A DNA stretch of 64,000 nucleotides from Amanita rubescens (Eukaryota > Basidiomycota > Agaricomycetes > Agaricales > Amanitaceae). Position 1 is the first letter of the stretch, and every line of letters starts with the position of its first letter. The position numbers and the translations under genes are program-made. Where the stretch lies: contig WION01000003.1 in NCBI GenBank assembly GCA_015039365.1, positions 186,001 to 250,000 of the forward strand, given 5' to 3'. The notes below the pieces were generated by a model. The model did not search any database, was not told the DNA's origin, and saw only the letters and a program-made list of their open reading frames with translations. Positions 11,896-24,299 of this stretch are shown here, in pieces.

Positions 11896-13497
11896 GTGCT
11901 ACGGTTGTATCGACTTATCCAAATGCAGCAGCGCACTGCTCCTCATCCGCACCACTTGCTTACCCCCCGACACGCCCCTCTGCATCGGCCACGTAATTTG
12001 CCAGCGTCAAGCGCGAGGCACGCAGTGGCAGACGCTATCCACGCCAGTTCCGACCGACTTAGGGGCTTCTCTGGGCTGCCCCCGGAGATCGTGGGTTACA
12101 TCTCCATATTTGCATGTGATTCAGGGTATCTATCGCCCCACAATGGTGACTCGGAACAGCTTCAGCTGACGCTACAACTCGTCTGCAAAAAATGGGGACA
12201 AATTATCTCGACCACAAGCCGTTTGTGGAACGTCCTCGACCTAAAGATTTCGTTGAATAATGAACAAGATTTTCAAGATAGTTCGCTAGTTTCGCTTACT
12301 GTTGCCGATTCAATGCTTCGTCGGGCGGAGTCATGGCTTCAACGTGCAGGAAATTCCCCCATAGTCCTTGACCTTCTAGTGGACCCATGCATTGAGGCAG
12401 AAACTGCCGAATTGTGTGGACAAATCTTCAACTTCCTTTCTGTGTACAAATTCGAAAAACTATCCATCGTTACCTTTGTTCCATCGATATTGGATCTGAA
12501 CAAATACGTCGAGTCACTGTACCATGTCAGGAGGCTCTCTTTAAAGGCATCTTCACCGTTTCCGCGCCGAATTCGACTCCTTTCTGACCCATTACCACTT
12601 CATTCCCTGACACATCTTCTGCTCGACGTGGAATTGGACTGCTCGTACACAAATCTGGTGTCTGCCTTCCCGTGGCGTCAGTTGTACGGACTGATTCTCG
12701 TAATAAAAGGGCATCCCGATTCCGCGCCAATCATCCTGCGTCAATGCACATCACTTGTCGACTGCACGATTAGCACCGGCGGTGCCATGCGGGGCTCCAT
12801 GACTTTCACAGAGAGGCTAGAAGATATCAATTTCCCATGCCTACAGCGCCTGATCATCGATAATCATGTCATCGGACCTGTCACCAACGACATTGTTCAG
12901 AGTATAGTCGCACAAAAATTGGAATCCCTTAAAATTTTCTGCATGTACCGCAGCTCTGCTTCCATCTACAACGCGGTGGAAATAATGGCAAAGCGGTCTG
13001 GCTTTCAAGATGGCTTGCGAAGGCTCGTACTACGGAATCTTCGCAGTGCCGCGAGCCTTGGGAAAATGCTCAAGCTTATGCCATCACTGTCCACATTGCA
13101 ATTATGCAGGACCACCGTCAGCGATGAGACGTTACGCCTCCTTTCAGATGGAAGTCTCGGGCCTCGATTGGAGAGAGTGCGTTTCTCAGAGTGTAGCATA
13201 AAACCGGACGCATTGTTGGACGCGGTCCAGAAGAGAATGATAAAGGCTAGAACAGGGGACATGACGTCATTTACCCACGTCTCCCTCCGTATTATTTCTC
13301 CGGTCACTGATGAGCAGCAAGAACGAGCGACTTATCTGCAGGAAGACTATGGTGTCGAAATAACGCTGTCTGGCTCAGATATAGGATCGTCCGAGAGATC
13401 CAATGATTCTTTCTCGGGCGCCAATGAAGACGAGGAAGAGGACGAGGAAGCCGAAGTTGTGTCCGATGGTGACTCGGACTCCAACATGGAAGAATGA
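11896..13497 (+). CDS. F-box protein with degenerate leucine-rich region
   Basis: This is a single-exon gene of up to 533 residues; translation may really begin at the second methionine (residue 10). An F-box-like segment spans about residues 57-115, from GFSGLPPEIVGYISIFA through LQLVCKKWGQIISTTSRLW. F-box proteins of this layout usually bind Skp1 through that segment and act as substrate receptors of SCF ubiquitin ligases. The following 350 residues have irregular leucine-rich repeats without an obvious catalytic motif. The C-terminus is strongly acidic (runs of D and E after residue 500). Agaricomycetes carry large, fast-evolving F-box families of this kind, so the target cannot be guessed. 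It lies between two convergent flippase genes with no functional link apparent. Confidence 0.85.
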   Translation: MLRLYRLIQMQQRTAPHPHHLLTPRHAPLHRPRNLPASSARHAVADAIHASSDRLRGFSGLPPEIVGYISIFACDSGYLSPHNGDSEQLQLTLQLVCKKWGQIISTTSRLWNVLDLKISLNNEQDFQDSSLVSLTVADSMLRRAESWLQRAGNSPIVLDLLVDPCIEAETAELCGQIFNFLSVYKFEKLSIVTFVPSILDLNKYVESLYHVRRLSLKASSPFPRRIRLLSDPLPLHSLTHLLLDVELDCSYTNLVSAFPWRQLYGLILVIKGHPDSAPIILRQCTSLVDCTISTGGAMRGSMTFTERLEDINFPCLQRLIIDNHVIGPVTNDIVQSIVAQKLESLKIFCMYRSSASIYNAVEIMAKRSGFQDGLRRLVLRNLRSAASLGKMLKLMPSLSTLQLCRTTVSDETLRLLSDGSLGPRLERVRFSECSIKPDALLDAVQKRMIKARTGDMTSFTHVSLRIISPVTDEQQERATYLQEDYGVEITLSGSDIGSSERSNDSFSGANEDEEEDEEAEVVSDGDSDSNMEE

Positions 13498-14304
13498 TTG
13501 GATTTTAGTTGGAGGGTGTAGCATTAGGGCATTGTTATGAATCTATCTTATGATTAGCGTACATGATTATGAATTTAAACTTAATTAATTTGCTGCAATT
13601 CACTGGTTCACCGCTAGCCGCCAGCTACTCGGTTCTAAGGGGCCGTCGTGTGGGTAGTGGTAAACTGCTTCCCGTCGTGAAAGCCAATTATAATTGCGTG
13701 ACTTTGTAATCAAATGATCCTCGTGCGCTCGAGGCCCCGGCTATCTAAACCCTGCACCCACATGAAATGCACATTGCACAGTAACCTGATCTTGAAATTC
13801 CAGATTCCGGCGTAATTCTCCTCAAAACCCTCGCTCGTAAGGAGAGGGATGCATGATTCTCGTTGTAAGTAGCTCAGGCTGTCTATGTTTCTTTACGATG
13901 CCACATGCGTTGAATGACAATAAAGATGAGACCAGGCCCTAATCCGACTGCAGTTCGATTTGCCTTCCCCCAGTATATACTACCAGCTCGAAAGTCCATC
14001 TGCAGACCTAAACCAGGGTGATTTCGGACCCCTTCGCAGGATATTTAGTAAAAGTCGAAACGTCAGAGGAAAACCATTTGTTCCTGCATGCATTTCATTA
14101 TTATTGAGATTCGGTTCATGTTATAATGAGTGAAGAGCTTCAGTTGTAGATGAGAAGGTGGGTATGCTACTTGTAATACTTGTTGCGCAAGCCAATCCGA
14201 GAGCTCTTGTCGGGAACAGTGGACGTCTTGAGGAATAAAATGGCACGAAGTACGGCAATTATCAAAGTTGGCCTTCTGATGGATTTAAACAAGCTGGTTT
14301 GAAC
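13498..14304. other. Intergenic, no gene seen
   Basis: The segment is AT-rich after the F-box stop (TTAATTAATT near 13583). No coding or RNA feature is recognised until the tRNA gene. Confidence 0.5.
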
Positions 14305-14378
14305 GGCCGACTAGCTCAGTTGGTTAGAGCGTCGTACTAATAATGCGAAGGTCTTGGGTTCAATCCCCACGTTGGCCA
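14305..14378 (+). tRNA. tRNA-Ile (anticodon AAT)
   Basis: A 74-nt cloverleaf without intron. The 5' arm GGCCGAC pairs with GTTGGCC (one G-U), followed by discriminator A at 14378. The D-arm reads GCTC-AGTTGGTTA-GAGC. The anticodon stem TCGTA/TGCGA encloses CTAATAA, giving AAT, which decodes isoleucine ATT and, after inosine modification, ATC. The T-arm contains GGTTCAATCC. A run of T, the usual Pol III stop, follows at about 14384. Confidence 0.95.
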
Positions 14379-14462
14379 TACTCTTTTCTTTTTCCACTCT
14401 GGTGTCTTAGGTGATAAGATTGTGCGACCGCCAAGTCTTTTGCTCTTATCCCAATCCAAATC

Positions 14463-14959
14463 ATGAACTCTCCGACAGAGCCTGGCTCACCGGCTTTCTC
14501 CACACCTTCTTCAGAGTCTCCACCACCCGAGGAGGTTAACTATCAACCACCCCAGAACACCACTCAACTAGCTCAGCTCGCCACTCAAGTCACCGCGAGC
14601 CTTTCAAACAGCGGAGCCGCTAGTAGCCCCATTGGCGCTGGCCCCAGCGCAAGTGGCAGTGGTCCTGCCACTACCGTCGCATCTTCCGGTAAGCGGCGCC
14701 AGCCGCACAACGTCTCTGTCCGCGATCGTGATGCAAAATCCCGGCGGCGCGAACCTCGTTCTGGAGGGAGTGTAGGTACTTGGGAACCACAGGGCGGAAA
14801 AGAAGGCGGAAGAAAGGACAAGGAGGAGTTCATAGATGCGTTCACCGTCGAAAAACTGAGGAAAGGTTCGCAGTCTCGCTCTCCGTACAAACGTCTGACT
14901 TATGGATGATCTCTAAAATAACAGAAATCGGCGACCCATTCCTCGAGCTCGAGTCTTGA
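14463..14959 (+). CDS. Small uncharacterised protein, Ser/Pro-rich with conserved C-terminus
   Basis: Two exons (14463-14865 and 14925-14959) joined by a 59-bp GT-AG intron give 145 residues. Without splicing the frame runs on a further 14 codons into the intron, so the short second exon is inferred; it turns the end into EKLRKEIGDPFLELES. The first 90 residues are low-complexity and rich in Ser, Pro, Ala and Gly. A basic stretch (KRRQPHNVSVRDRDAKSRRR, about residues 79-98) could be a nuclear signal. The segment FIDAFTVEKLRKEIGDPFLE looks like the conserved part. I do not recognise a named family. The ATG is only 84 bp downstream of the tRNA gene. Confidence 0.7.
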
Positions 14960-15181
14960 GTTGATGTCTCAAACCGTATCCCAGCCTCACTTCCTTGGTT
15001 TGTCCAGGGTTATCGAGACTGAGACTTCTCGTTTTCTGACATTTACAATCTAGGTGTTCATCAAGCACTTATACCCTCGAATGGCATGCAAATTAGTCGT
15101 AGATATTAAAAATACACCGTACATCGATACACACTAAAAGCCTTTAAATATTGAGTAAAGTACAAGCAGCGTGCAGCATCC

Positions 15182-18100
15182 CTATTGATCGTCCGACGTA
15201 CGCTTCACAGAGCCGCTCCTTCTCAGCAACCCTCGCCTTAACGAGAATACATGCGAAAGAGCTTCTTTCGCCTTTCTCGAGGACGCCGATACTGGACGTA
15301 AATCTAGCCCTCTTTGTTGCTGATGCTCCGATAATCGACTTTGCATTCGTCGCATGGCGACGCCGCCTTCCTCAGATGCAAAGTCGAATCCACGGTCTTG
15401 CGACACGAGTCCAGTGGCCATGTCGGTCCGACTCGCTAGTCGTAAATCTTGAGCTCGTCCCATATCCACTGATGAACGGGATATTGAGCGGGGCGTATAT
15501 GAAGAAGGCTGCTTGAGCCTTTCCAACCCTCGTTTGGCATGTGATAAGTCAAAGTCGGGATTTTGCTTTCGTATGATGCGTATGATGTCAATGTCGTCAG
15601 GCATAAGTGTTGTCTTTAATGTTTTAGCGATGAGGCGGGGCGTTAATGCGAGTATAACCGTGATTGGTAACGTTAACCAGAAATAAGCGGAAGGGAAGAC
15701 AAAGTAGTCGATGCCGTAGAGAGTAGTTGATGCATAGGCGGGAGAAACGAGGGAATAAATGGCCTATAAAAGTATAAGCATGGGACCTATCAAGTCGATC
15801 TGCAGCGTACCGTGAAAGACCAAAGGACGACGTTGCCAAATGCAATGCAAAGTACCAACCATATTGTTAATGCTGTTGATGTTATGCCAGCGAAAGCGTT
15901 TGCAGTCAACACCACAGAGAATACTATGGGCTGAAATCTGTGATAAGCAATATAAAGCATGATACATGCATTACACATACCGTCGAAAACTCGTCCGTGA
16001 ATACATTCCATCCATCTTTGCGAGCCGATGTAGACGATGCATAAGTGTAGAATATGAGGAAGAATATGATGGCGGTCTGTAGAGTTCATAGACGTTAGCG
16101 TTTCGAAGGTGATACAAAGGGTGAGATACTCGCCTGCACAGCACCATCGAACATGTAGATAAAGAACTCTTTCAGACTGAACCAATAGCGCTGTCGTCCA
16201 TATCTGTAGAGCTCTGGGAGCTCCATCAAAAGTCGGTCATCTTCAATTAAACGTAAATGAGCTCTGAATGCGGAACGACAATAGAGGACACTGACCAAGG
16301 ATGCGGTCGAAGATACCGATACCAAGCACAGGGAGAATTGTCCATAGAGAATTCCAAAAAAGAATGTAGATATAGTTAAAAGCGCTAAAACAAAGCTTGA
16401 ACATTTCATAGCTGTAAGATGAACGAGGCGCTTACAAAGAACCACTCCAGCCGTTATAGATCTGCCACCACCACAAAGCACCAACAACCATTAGATTCTT
16501 ATAAAAGAAATTTAAAATCCTTGCTATGTAGTCAGCGGATGCATCAGTGCGAAGAACGGTGATGATACTGACATCGTCCCATTACGAGCGTAGGACCAAT
16601 GCCCGTGTACAAACAATAGTCTGTTCAAGAAACGGAACTGCGGCAGACATAAACATGAGAAGCCTGATAAACGACCAACATACCTGTGCTATTGCATAGT
16701 CTGACGAGTTGACGGCCTGAACGCCCTCTTCGCCTGCGATGCCAACTCCAACATCCGCAGCCTAGTAACAGTAAGTCAACCGTATTTTAGAAACTATGAA
16801 GCAGTTGACTTACCTGGATCATGCTAACATCGTTGGCGCCGTCACCGATAGCCAGTGTCATAGCTTTAAGCCCATCTTTAACGAGCTTGACAATTAGTGC
16901 CTTCTGCAGTGGGGATACTCGGCAACATATAACACCGTCACATTGGATTCCTAAGCGCAGTAACATGGCTTTGTTCTCCTCTGTTGCGAAAGCCTAAGCG
17001 AAATCATTGGGTTAATGGTCATACCAACTAATTTGGACCTCATACCTCTAGAAGAGCAGCACCATCGACAACCAATACAAAACCACCAGCACGTTCGCCG
17101 TTGTCAGCTCCAACAATATCTGTCACACCAGTATTGATCCTTTGCAACGGAATGCCGCCTTTCATCATCTCAACTTCCATTATTATGGGAGTGGGCATCT
17201 GCTTTATTTCATCCGCTGGTTCAGGGAAATGTCGTGCCAGCGCCAATGATATTTGATCTTGAACACTTCGACGAGTACTTCCGCGGACGATTATGATATT
17301 TGCATCATTGGAGATCAGGTTAGTGCTGCGTCCAATAGCTACGACTTTCAGTAATGCGAAGATTTATTGGCAGAACTCAATTCACCTATGGCAGTCTCCA
17401 GCTTATCACCAGTTGCAACCCAGACTTTGATTCCGGCTCGCTTCAAGTCGGCTATGGCCTCGGGAACACCTTCTTGCAAACGATCTTCAATGGCGGTGGC
17501 ACCCAGTAACCTTAAGTCATGTTCAATTTCATCATATACAGCCTCGACTTTGCTTTCCCGGTCGTCAAGTTCAGCATTGGTATTTTCGTAACGCTCGCGC
17601 CAGGCTGCATAATCGTCGTCTATTGCATGGTGTTACAACAGGCAGTGCTGTCCAAGAAACGACGCGCACCTCTAACAACCTTATATGCTAAGGTTAACGT
17701 CCTAAGGCCATTGTTGGCAAACTCTCGTAAATGTTGATCCGTTAGGCCTTTCAATTCATCAAAACCTGGTCGTAGCCTTTCAAAGATAACGTTGTCCGCT
17801 CCTTTGCTCATAAGAAAGATTCTTGGGTCATCCGTCACTTTCCTGACTAGTACGCTCATGCGCTTTCGCGTACTAGTAAATTCCAGGATGTTCAGCAACT
17901 CGTACTTCTCTTCGTCGGGAGAAAAGGGAGTGCGCAAGCGTAAGATGTCTTTTTCCCTGCCTAGGAACACAAATCCTACATCGGCAGCGGCTTGAACCAA
18001 GGCAGCTTCATCAGGTGACTGGGCCTTGTACTGTGACTTCACCCGTTTCACGATCGACACCGGTCAGCACAGAATGACAAAGGGACAGTACAGTGAAAAA

Positions 18101-20095
18101 TCCATTCAGGGTGCGTGCGTGATGCGCGAAGTCTGAGGTTTCGTCCGCAGCAACAGCCTTATCTAGGTCGTCTTGCAACTCTGTGTCGTAGAAGTGCACA
18201 TTGTCATTACTCGTTTGATCTGAATTTTGGTCTGAACGGGGCCGGGGCAGAATCAGACCACTGGTGCTCCGTACTGTGCTGTCGCCGGAAATCTGCTTGG
18301 TCAAGTTAAAATTGACTCCAGGGTCAGCGTTATCCGCCAGTGGCGGAGCTTTGAGACTCTCGGTTGGTTCATCCTCAGCATCGTCGTATTCCGCCCCTCG
18401 ATATGCCTTCCCGCCTATTGAACACTGCCTGAACACCATGGAGTTCTGTAAAAGAAACTGTCAGGCGTCTGCCAATTGAGATTGACGTGGTACGTGCCTG
18501 GGTTAGAGTACCCGTCTTATCAGAGAACACGTATTCAATCTGACCAAGGTCATCGGACAGGTTCCAACTACGGGCAATGGTAGGTTGATCCGTCTTCTGA
18601 TAACAGATGTTCGGATCCAAGTAGATGAAGGTAGCTTGCACTGTTCGTACGAACTCCAGGGATATGTACAAGGAAATAGGTACGATGTCTTGGAAGCTTT
18701 GCAAAGGGTCAATATCGGGAATACGGAATATGACAAGTAGCATACGTGAGAATAGAGTAGAAGAATGTAATCAATCCATTAATCTGGGGATTATTGTCGG
18801 ACTGGTTGTCGTCGTAAAGCCAAGGCGCGCCCTTCGGGTAGAGACGATGTTCGAGGACGGCGTCGACTATCGCACAAACAAGAGCCATGACCGCCATAAG
18901 ACCAAGATTGAGGAATCTGCAGAAACTATTAGTGAAGGACAGTGGGAATAGTTGACTCCACATACACTTGCGGATTCATTTGCCTCTCGACTCGGCTGCG
19001 CTTACTAGGGGTATTGCCAGCATTCAAAATGATTTTGGTGTCCATCCCGGTAAATAATACAATTCCGATGACCCATCTTGTGTTACGCAGCACCGTGCCA
19101 CGTAAGAGAGCCGTGGATAAATCAACTGCTGTTTTTTCTCCGTCGCGTTCGACATTGGCATTAAGTCTATACATATCAGTGTCTGGACGATCACAGTTGA
19201 TCTGAAACGGATGAGCATTCACACAGTCTGCAGCTGTCTGTAATTGCACAAGAGTGGGCACAGCATGACGTGACTTGAGATTTGTCTCTCCATCCAAGTT
19301 CTTCGTTTCCACAAAAGCCACGTCTTCTGCTTCCGACGTAGAACAGATGAGCAAGTCCCCGGGAAAGGAATCGCCATCCTCTAACTTCACGAAATCACCG
19401 ACGCGAACATCTTCCCAAAGTGTCCTCTTCCAGTGTGGACGAGCGGCTTTTTCATCGTAGATCATCGAATCTTGTTCGTACTTGTCGTCATACTGAACGT
19501 CGTTAGGATGATAAATCTGTGACTTTCGGCGCTTCTTTTTGGTTGATCCAGACCCGTTATCACCAAGCAGCCCTCGAATAAAGGTTTTACTCTTTGGCTT
19601 CATTGCATTCGGATTTGTCCATGCCCCACCTGCGAGGACCCAGACAGTGCCTTGGTTCACTCGGCTATCGGCCTGGTGTCTCTTGAAATCCTCATACCCA
19701 TCTTTCAGGCCGGTCACGACCACAATGAACACCAGGGGTAGAACAGCCACCCCAGGGGCAATAGTGGAGAAGACGTGGAAAAACTGTATAATGGCGATAG
19801 CGAGGAAGAACCTGGGACATCCCACATTCATGAGAACACAGGACTACACAGATGAGGTCATGAGAACATACATATTTGCGACTCGTCTGAACTGCTCTAA
19901 TAGATTTCGGGGTATAAACGTGATTAAGTTGTATTTGGAAGTGATGACTTGGTTTGGGGTATAGACGTATTCATGTTTCGGACGCCCTTTCTTGTCTAGA
20001 TACTCTAGCGGAAGTGTGGGGTGGTTCATAAACACTGTTCTGGGCCGGCCGGCGGGCCTTTTCTGTGAAAACAGAGAGGCGAACGTTGAACGCCA
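15182..20095 (-). CDS. P4-ATPase phospholipid flippase (Dnf-type), second copy
   Basis: This paralogue of the flippase at 6175-11325 is on the opposite strand and convergent with it. The order from the N-terminus is: [36 protein letters not shown] (near 19290), DKTGTLTQ (near 18510), [30 protein letters not shown] (near 16840), then the last membrane segments and a basic, Ser-rich tail. Exons match copy 1 in position and phase. Two introns have GC-AG borders (donors at 18498 and 16133) where copy 1 has GT. One frame break is visible at about 18029-18038, between ETGEV and YKAQSPDE; elsewhere it reads through. The first exon is uncertain: the frame is lost upstream of about 20095 and no start codon is convincing. 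Biochemical role as for copy 1: ATP-driven inward lipid transport. Confidence 0.85.
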
Positions 20096-20728
20096 CTATA
20101 GATTTGAATAGTCCATTAAGGCCGGACTTTGAGGGGGCCATGGCCGTCGTCGCCCAAGGGACGTGGAGGGGAGAAGCAAAGTGTACCGGAAGAGAATGCC
20201 AAGGCGGTGTGCGCTAAGCATCTGGATATCAATCTAAAGTTCCCAACGGTGCTTTTTTTGGCGAGTGACCCGTCGGATGATTCAGCATGATGATGTTCAG
20301 AAAACCGGTTCCACACAAAATGGCTGACGAACCTATTCATTTTCCATCCGACATCGCATCAATATTCCGGTTCACTTAGTTAATCGTACGCTGCATACGC
20401 ATGGCATCCGCTTGCCGTGCAGCGCCGTCAGCAGCGTCAGCATCGTCTGCCGACGACGGTGCCTTAACCATATGCCGAAATGGGTCATTTGAACACCCAG
20501 GGTCGCGGCTTACCTGAGGTCTGTATGTAACGATTGTCACACTTGACTCCGCCACATTATCTAAAGCACTCCGCAGGAGGCCGAAAAAGCGAAAATAAAA
20601 TCCAAGAGACAGTCCTACATATACACTGTATTCAACGAGCGATCTTTATTATGTATGAGGCAAAGCGAAGCTCGATCGCGAGGAAAGCGCCTTTACCTTG
20701 GACGGCCGGGAAGCGGGATCAGTAATGT
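20096..20728. other. Intergenic; may hide first exon of the flippase
   Basis: No gene is recognised. The 5' end of the minus-strand flippase must lie here if the gene is whole. It probably also contains the 3' end of the FAN1 transcript. Confidence 0.4.
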
Positions 20729-23700
20729 TCAGCGCGTCCAATCGGCTCTCTCGTCATCCAGATCACCGGAAAAAGAAGTCGGAAGTTCATCCTCCGCAAG
20801 TGTCTTCCTTCGACGCTTTCTCGGTGCACTCGCCTTCATAATCGAAGGCGTGTAATGATCTCGGGAGATTGGTGCCTCGCCCTCATGCCCATGCCGATCG
20901 TCGTCGTCGTCGTCATCATCGCCCAGGTCTGGTCGTTGGATGGGTACTGCCATCTTTCGCTTACGGTTTGTCCCTGGGGTCTTGGATTTCTCCTTGGGCG
21001 GCGCATTTATGTCGATAACGTGACAAATCTCCACGTCTGCCCTTGCTCTCAGAAGGGAATCGAACCATAACTATATATACCTTGAATGACATTTCGACGA
21101 AATACACGTTTAGCACCCACCTTCTGGTTCTCTTGAGGTCGGTCGCCAGGACCTTTGACCTCTACAAACTTGCAAATACCTCGCTTAGCACACCAAACGA
21201 CGAGATCCGGCACCCCACTGCTTCTACCGCTGTAGTCTTCACAGAATAAGCGGCAAATCAATGCCAATGAATGGCCACCGAGACACTTGACTGGACTCGA
21301 TCACCAATCGGCTAAGAAAATTTGAGCACATACCTCAACAATTTGCACAAGATCGGAGCGCCCGCAGATGTCCCATTGTAAGCCGACACATATCGTTTGT
21401 TTCTCCCGATGTTGCTCGTCGCGAGGCTCTAGAATCTCCCTCGCGCCACCGTTGCGTATTTCCTCCAACCTTGCCTCAATCATGTCCTTACGAGCATAGT
21501 AAAACGTGTCCTCTGCAAGATCCAAGGGCGCTGTCTGATAAGGTGTTTCAAAAGCACCTGGAATGTCTGCAAAAATGATGTCCCAGAACAGTAAAGAGAA
21601 AATCGTCGTCAGAATGCGAGTTTCAGCGTGGAACCTACAATTGAATTCATCGATACGTTGCTTGTATGACAAGAAACACGTACCCTTTGAATCCTAGATT
21701 CTCATAATACTGCAGGGCACGTATTTCAACATGAACTTCCTCGTTATCGCGGCCAATCCACAATGATTTGCCTTTCCAACTCGGCACTTTCATCTAGTAT
21801 GAATATCAGTGGAAAACTTTTGAGTTTCTACTATGCATAAACACCGGTACCTTCTCTTGGCCATTCTCCTTCACTTCTTCCTTAGGGGCATCCTCCATCT
21901 TGACTCTCGTTGCATTCTTCTCTGGTGTGAAATATGCATGCAGCCCGCCCACCTCATCACTCTTTGCGTTCGCACTTCTCTCATTATTTTCCAAGGGTAC
22001 ACTGTTAGATCTCTTCAGTGCCCTCACGGCCTTGATGAACACCCTTTGCGGTTGCTTTAGCTCGCCTTCGCATTGGCTGCGCTCCTCCTCTGGAACTTGA
22101 AGCATCTTCTCCAACCGTTGCAATCGACGGAAAAGACCAGGTCGCCAAACTTTGTTCAATTAGCCGCATTCTAGGATGCATGTAAAATCGTACCTATCCT
22201 TGTATCTTCGTCCAACAATGCCTCTTTTACCCCATCCAACGCTTGTCGAAGAATGTTTTGGTCACGTTTCCCATCGTCCACCTTGGAAAGATACATCATT
22301 TCTATGATAGCACGCCGTTCGTACCATTTCGCGCGCGAGCCCCGGCGGTAGAACTTCTGTCCCAGCAGAGCTTGCAATATTTCATGTTCCGCCTCGTACG
22401 CTTTCAACGTAGCAAGGGAGCGCAACGCATGATGGAGCATTCGCGTATAAATATAGCCTCAATACAGCAGTAAAGTTAAAACCAGCAACGTCACCGAAAT
22501 GAAATCACACACCAGGTTCAAAACGCTCTAAACCGGGTTTCCGATTCAAGCATCCTTCTCTAGATTTAGCCTCTATAAATTCCTTCCATCTCGGATAGAT
22601 CTTCTCATACAAGAGCTCTTTCACCCTTTTAGCCTTTTGAATGTTCGCTTCCTCTTCTTCCACATCTATTGGTTCAAGTAAGGCAGACACATCTTCAACT
22701 GGTTCTTCAGCTTCTGCCACGCCGCTGCTGGGTAGTGGTGGATCCTTTGGGGTCTTATATGGTGTTTTAGGGGTACGCAAGATCCGTCCAATCGGCGTTG
22801 CGGGCGCCATCAAACTGCTAAGTGGTGCCGGTGTCTTTTGCGTTTTATCTTTCTCCGGTAACTTGGTCATCATCTCCTCTAAGTAGATCTCCAGTTCAAG
22901 CGCTTCTTCGTAAGCCAGCAGGTCTTCCCTTGTCGGCCATATGGACCTGTCGCGTTTGTATTCATACCGCGGATAAGTCCGTTTCTTGAAGGACGTGAGC
23001 AGAGCCGGTAGCAGAAGTGACGTTGGCTGCTCGGTACATCGGAAACAGATAAGATGCAAGTCTCCGCACGAGATGATAGAAGTCTTCATTGACTTTGAAC
23101 GCATTTGCCTAGAAACCAGTGTTACGAGTGACATGCGCCCAAAACGTCGTATACGGAACCTAACATTCTCAATACCATCTGAACAAGCCTCTGTTCTTGA
23201 TTCACGAAAACCGCCTTCTCTTTCCCTTTGACAGATGTTTTCACCTCTGCCAATGATATTGCTTGGCAAAGATGGCTCGGAAGCCCTCCGCAGCCTTTCA
23301 TTCATTGGACTTGGGGAAAATTGAAGGACAGACTGCTTGACCGCATTGTTCAGCAACGCTCGTATCATCTCTGGTTTCTATACCATTCGAGTCGGCAAAG
23401 CATTAGGCGGGCAGGAGGATCAAACGCACAGTTGACTTGCTCGGCCGACTTTTTGTATCCTTCACGAGTTTCTTGAGCTGTTGAACAGAGAGACGATTCA
23501 ACAATTCGGTTATGTCCATGGCACTCTCGTCATAGCAAAACGAATCCAGCTGTACTTCTTCGACATTCTCCTGAAACGATTGATCGGCGATGGAACGTCG
23601 CTATCGGACAATGTTGAACTGCTTCGGGTACTTGGATTTGACGGTCCAGCTTCCGCATTGTTGTATCGAGGTATTGACATCTTGACTTCCTCAACGGAGT

Positions 23701-24299
23701 CAAAGACCAGACAGACGTCCTCTGCGCTTCATTCCTGCAGACCAGAAGTAGTATCCGCATCCCTCATTCCACCCATAACTTCTTGCCATGGCCGACACAA
23801 GTCTGTTATCGCACGGATAAGACCAACTTCTCCAACCTCCTTTTTGTAGCCTTCGAGAGACGAAAGAGCATGCCATTGATCAGGCTTTCGAAGAACTAGC
23901 CGTACTAGGCAGTAACGCGTGTTATCTATATGGATAATAAAAACACATTATTGACGCGTCCCGTACACGTGCCAGACGAAGTATAACACGTACAACAATA
24001 GCATTTCAGCGTGGCAAACACGTCCCACTCGTTTTGCGACAGCAAATGAAACTCGTGCTCGTATACCGTATTTATCATGTCTGCATGCAGTACGCGTAAC
24101 ATTAGCCAAACTTGCGATCGCGTGCAAACACCTCACCTTCGAACAACTGTAAGTATAAGGACGGTTTCCTACAACCGCGTTCTACGTCTCTTGGAAAATC
24201 ATCTACCTTCTCCAACATCGATTCGTAGTCTTCTTCGGATAAAACCTCCCCTCCATAGATCAGTTGTCTCACGCGACGAGTGTCCGAATAGGATTCCAT
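20729..24299 (-). CDS. FAN1: FAN1-type structure-specific nuclease (VRR-NUC)
   Basis: FAN1 is a nuclear 5'-flap endo/exonuclease that unhooks DNA interstrand crosslinks. The first exons (24299-24137, then from 24080) join to give SLYLQLFEDMINTVYEHEFH, followed by LVRLVLRKPDQWHALSSLEG near 23890, matching the family. A SAP-like stretch (LSVQQLKKLVKDTKSRPSKS, near 23470) and the TPR-like middle (WYERRAIIEMMYLSK, near 22310) follow. The catalytic VRR-NUC part contains LFWDIIFADIPGAFETPYQT (near 21570), GVPDLVVW (near 21210) and FVEVKGPGD (near 21160), which carry the metal-binding PD-(D/E)XK residues. Beyond the normal end (LLRARADVEICHV) there is a 100-residue tail with eight consecutive Asp (near 20905) and a basic KRRRK patch. 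The join across the variable segment near 23600-23780 is not certain. Confidence 0.92.

Noticed and set aside
21046..21070. GGTTCGATTCCC on the minus strand resembles a tRNA T-arm
   Set aside because: No acceptor, D or anticodon arms fit around it, and the bases encode the conserved LWFDSLLRARAD segment of FAN1.
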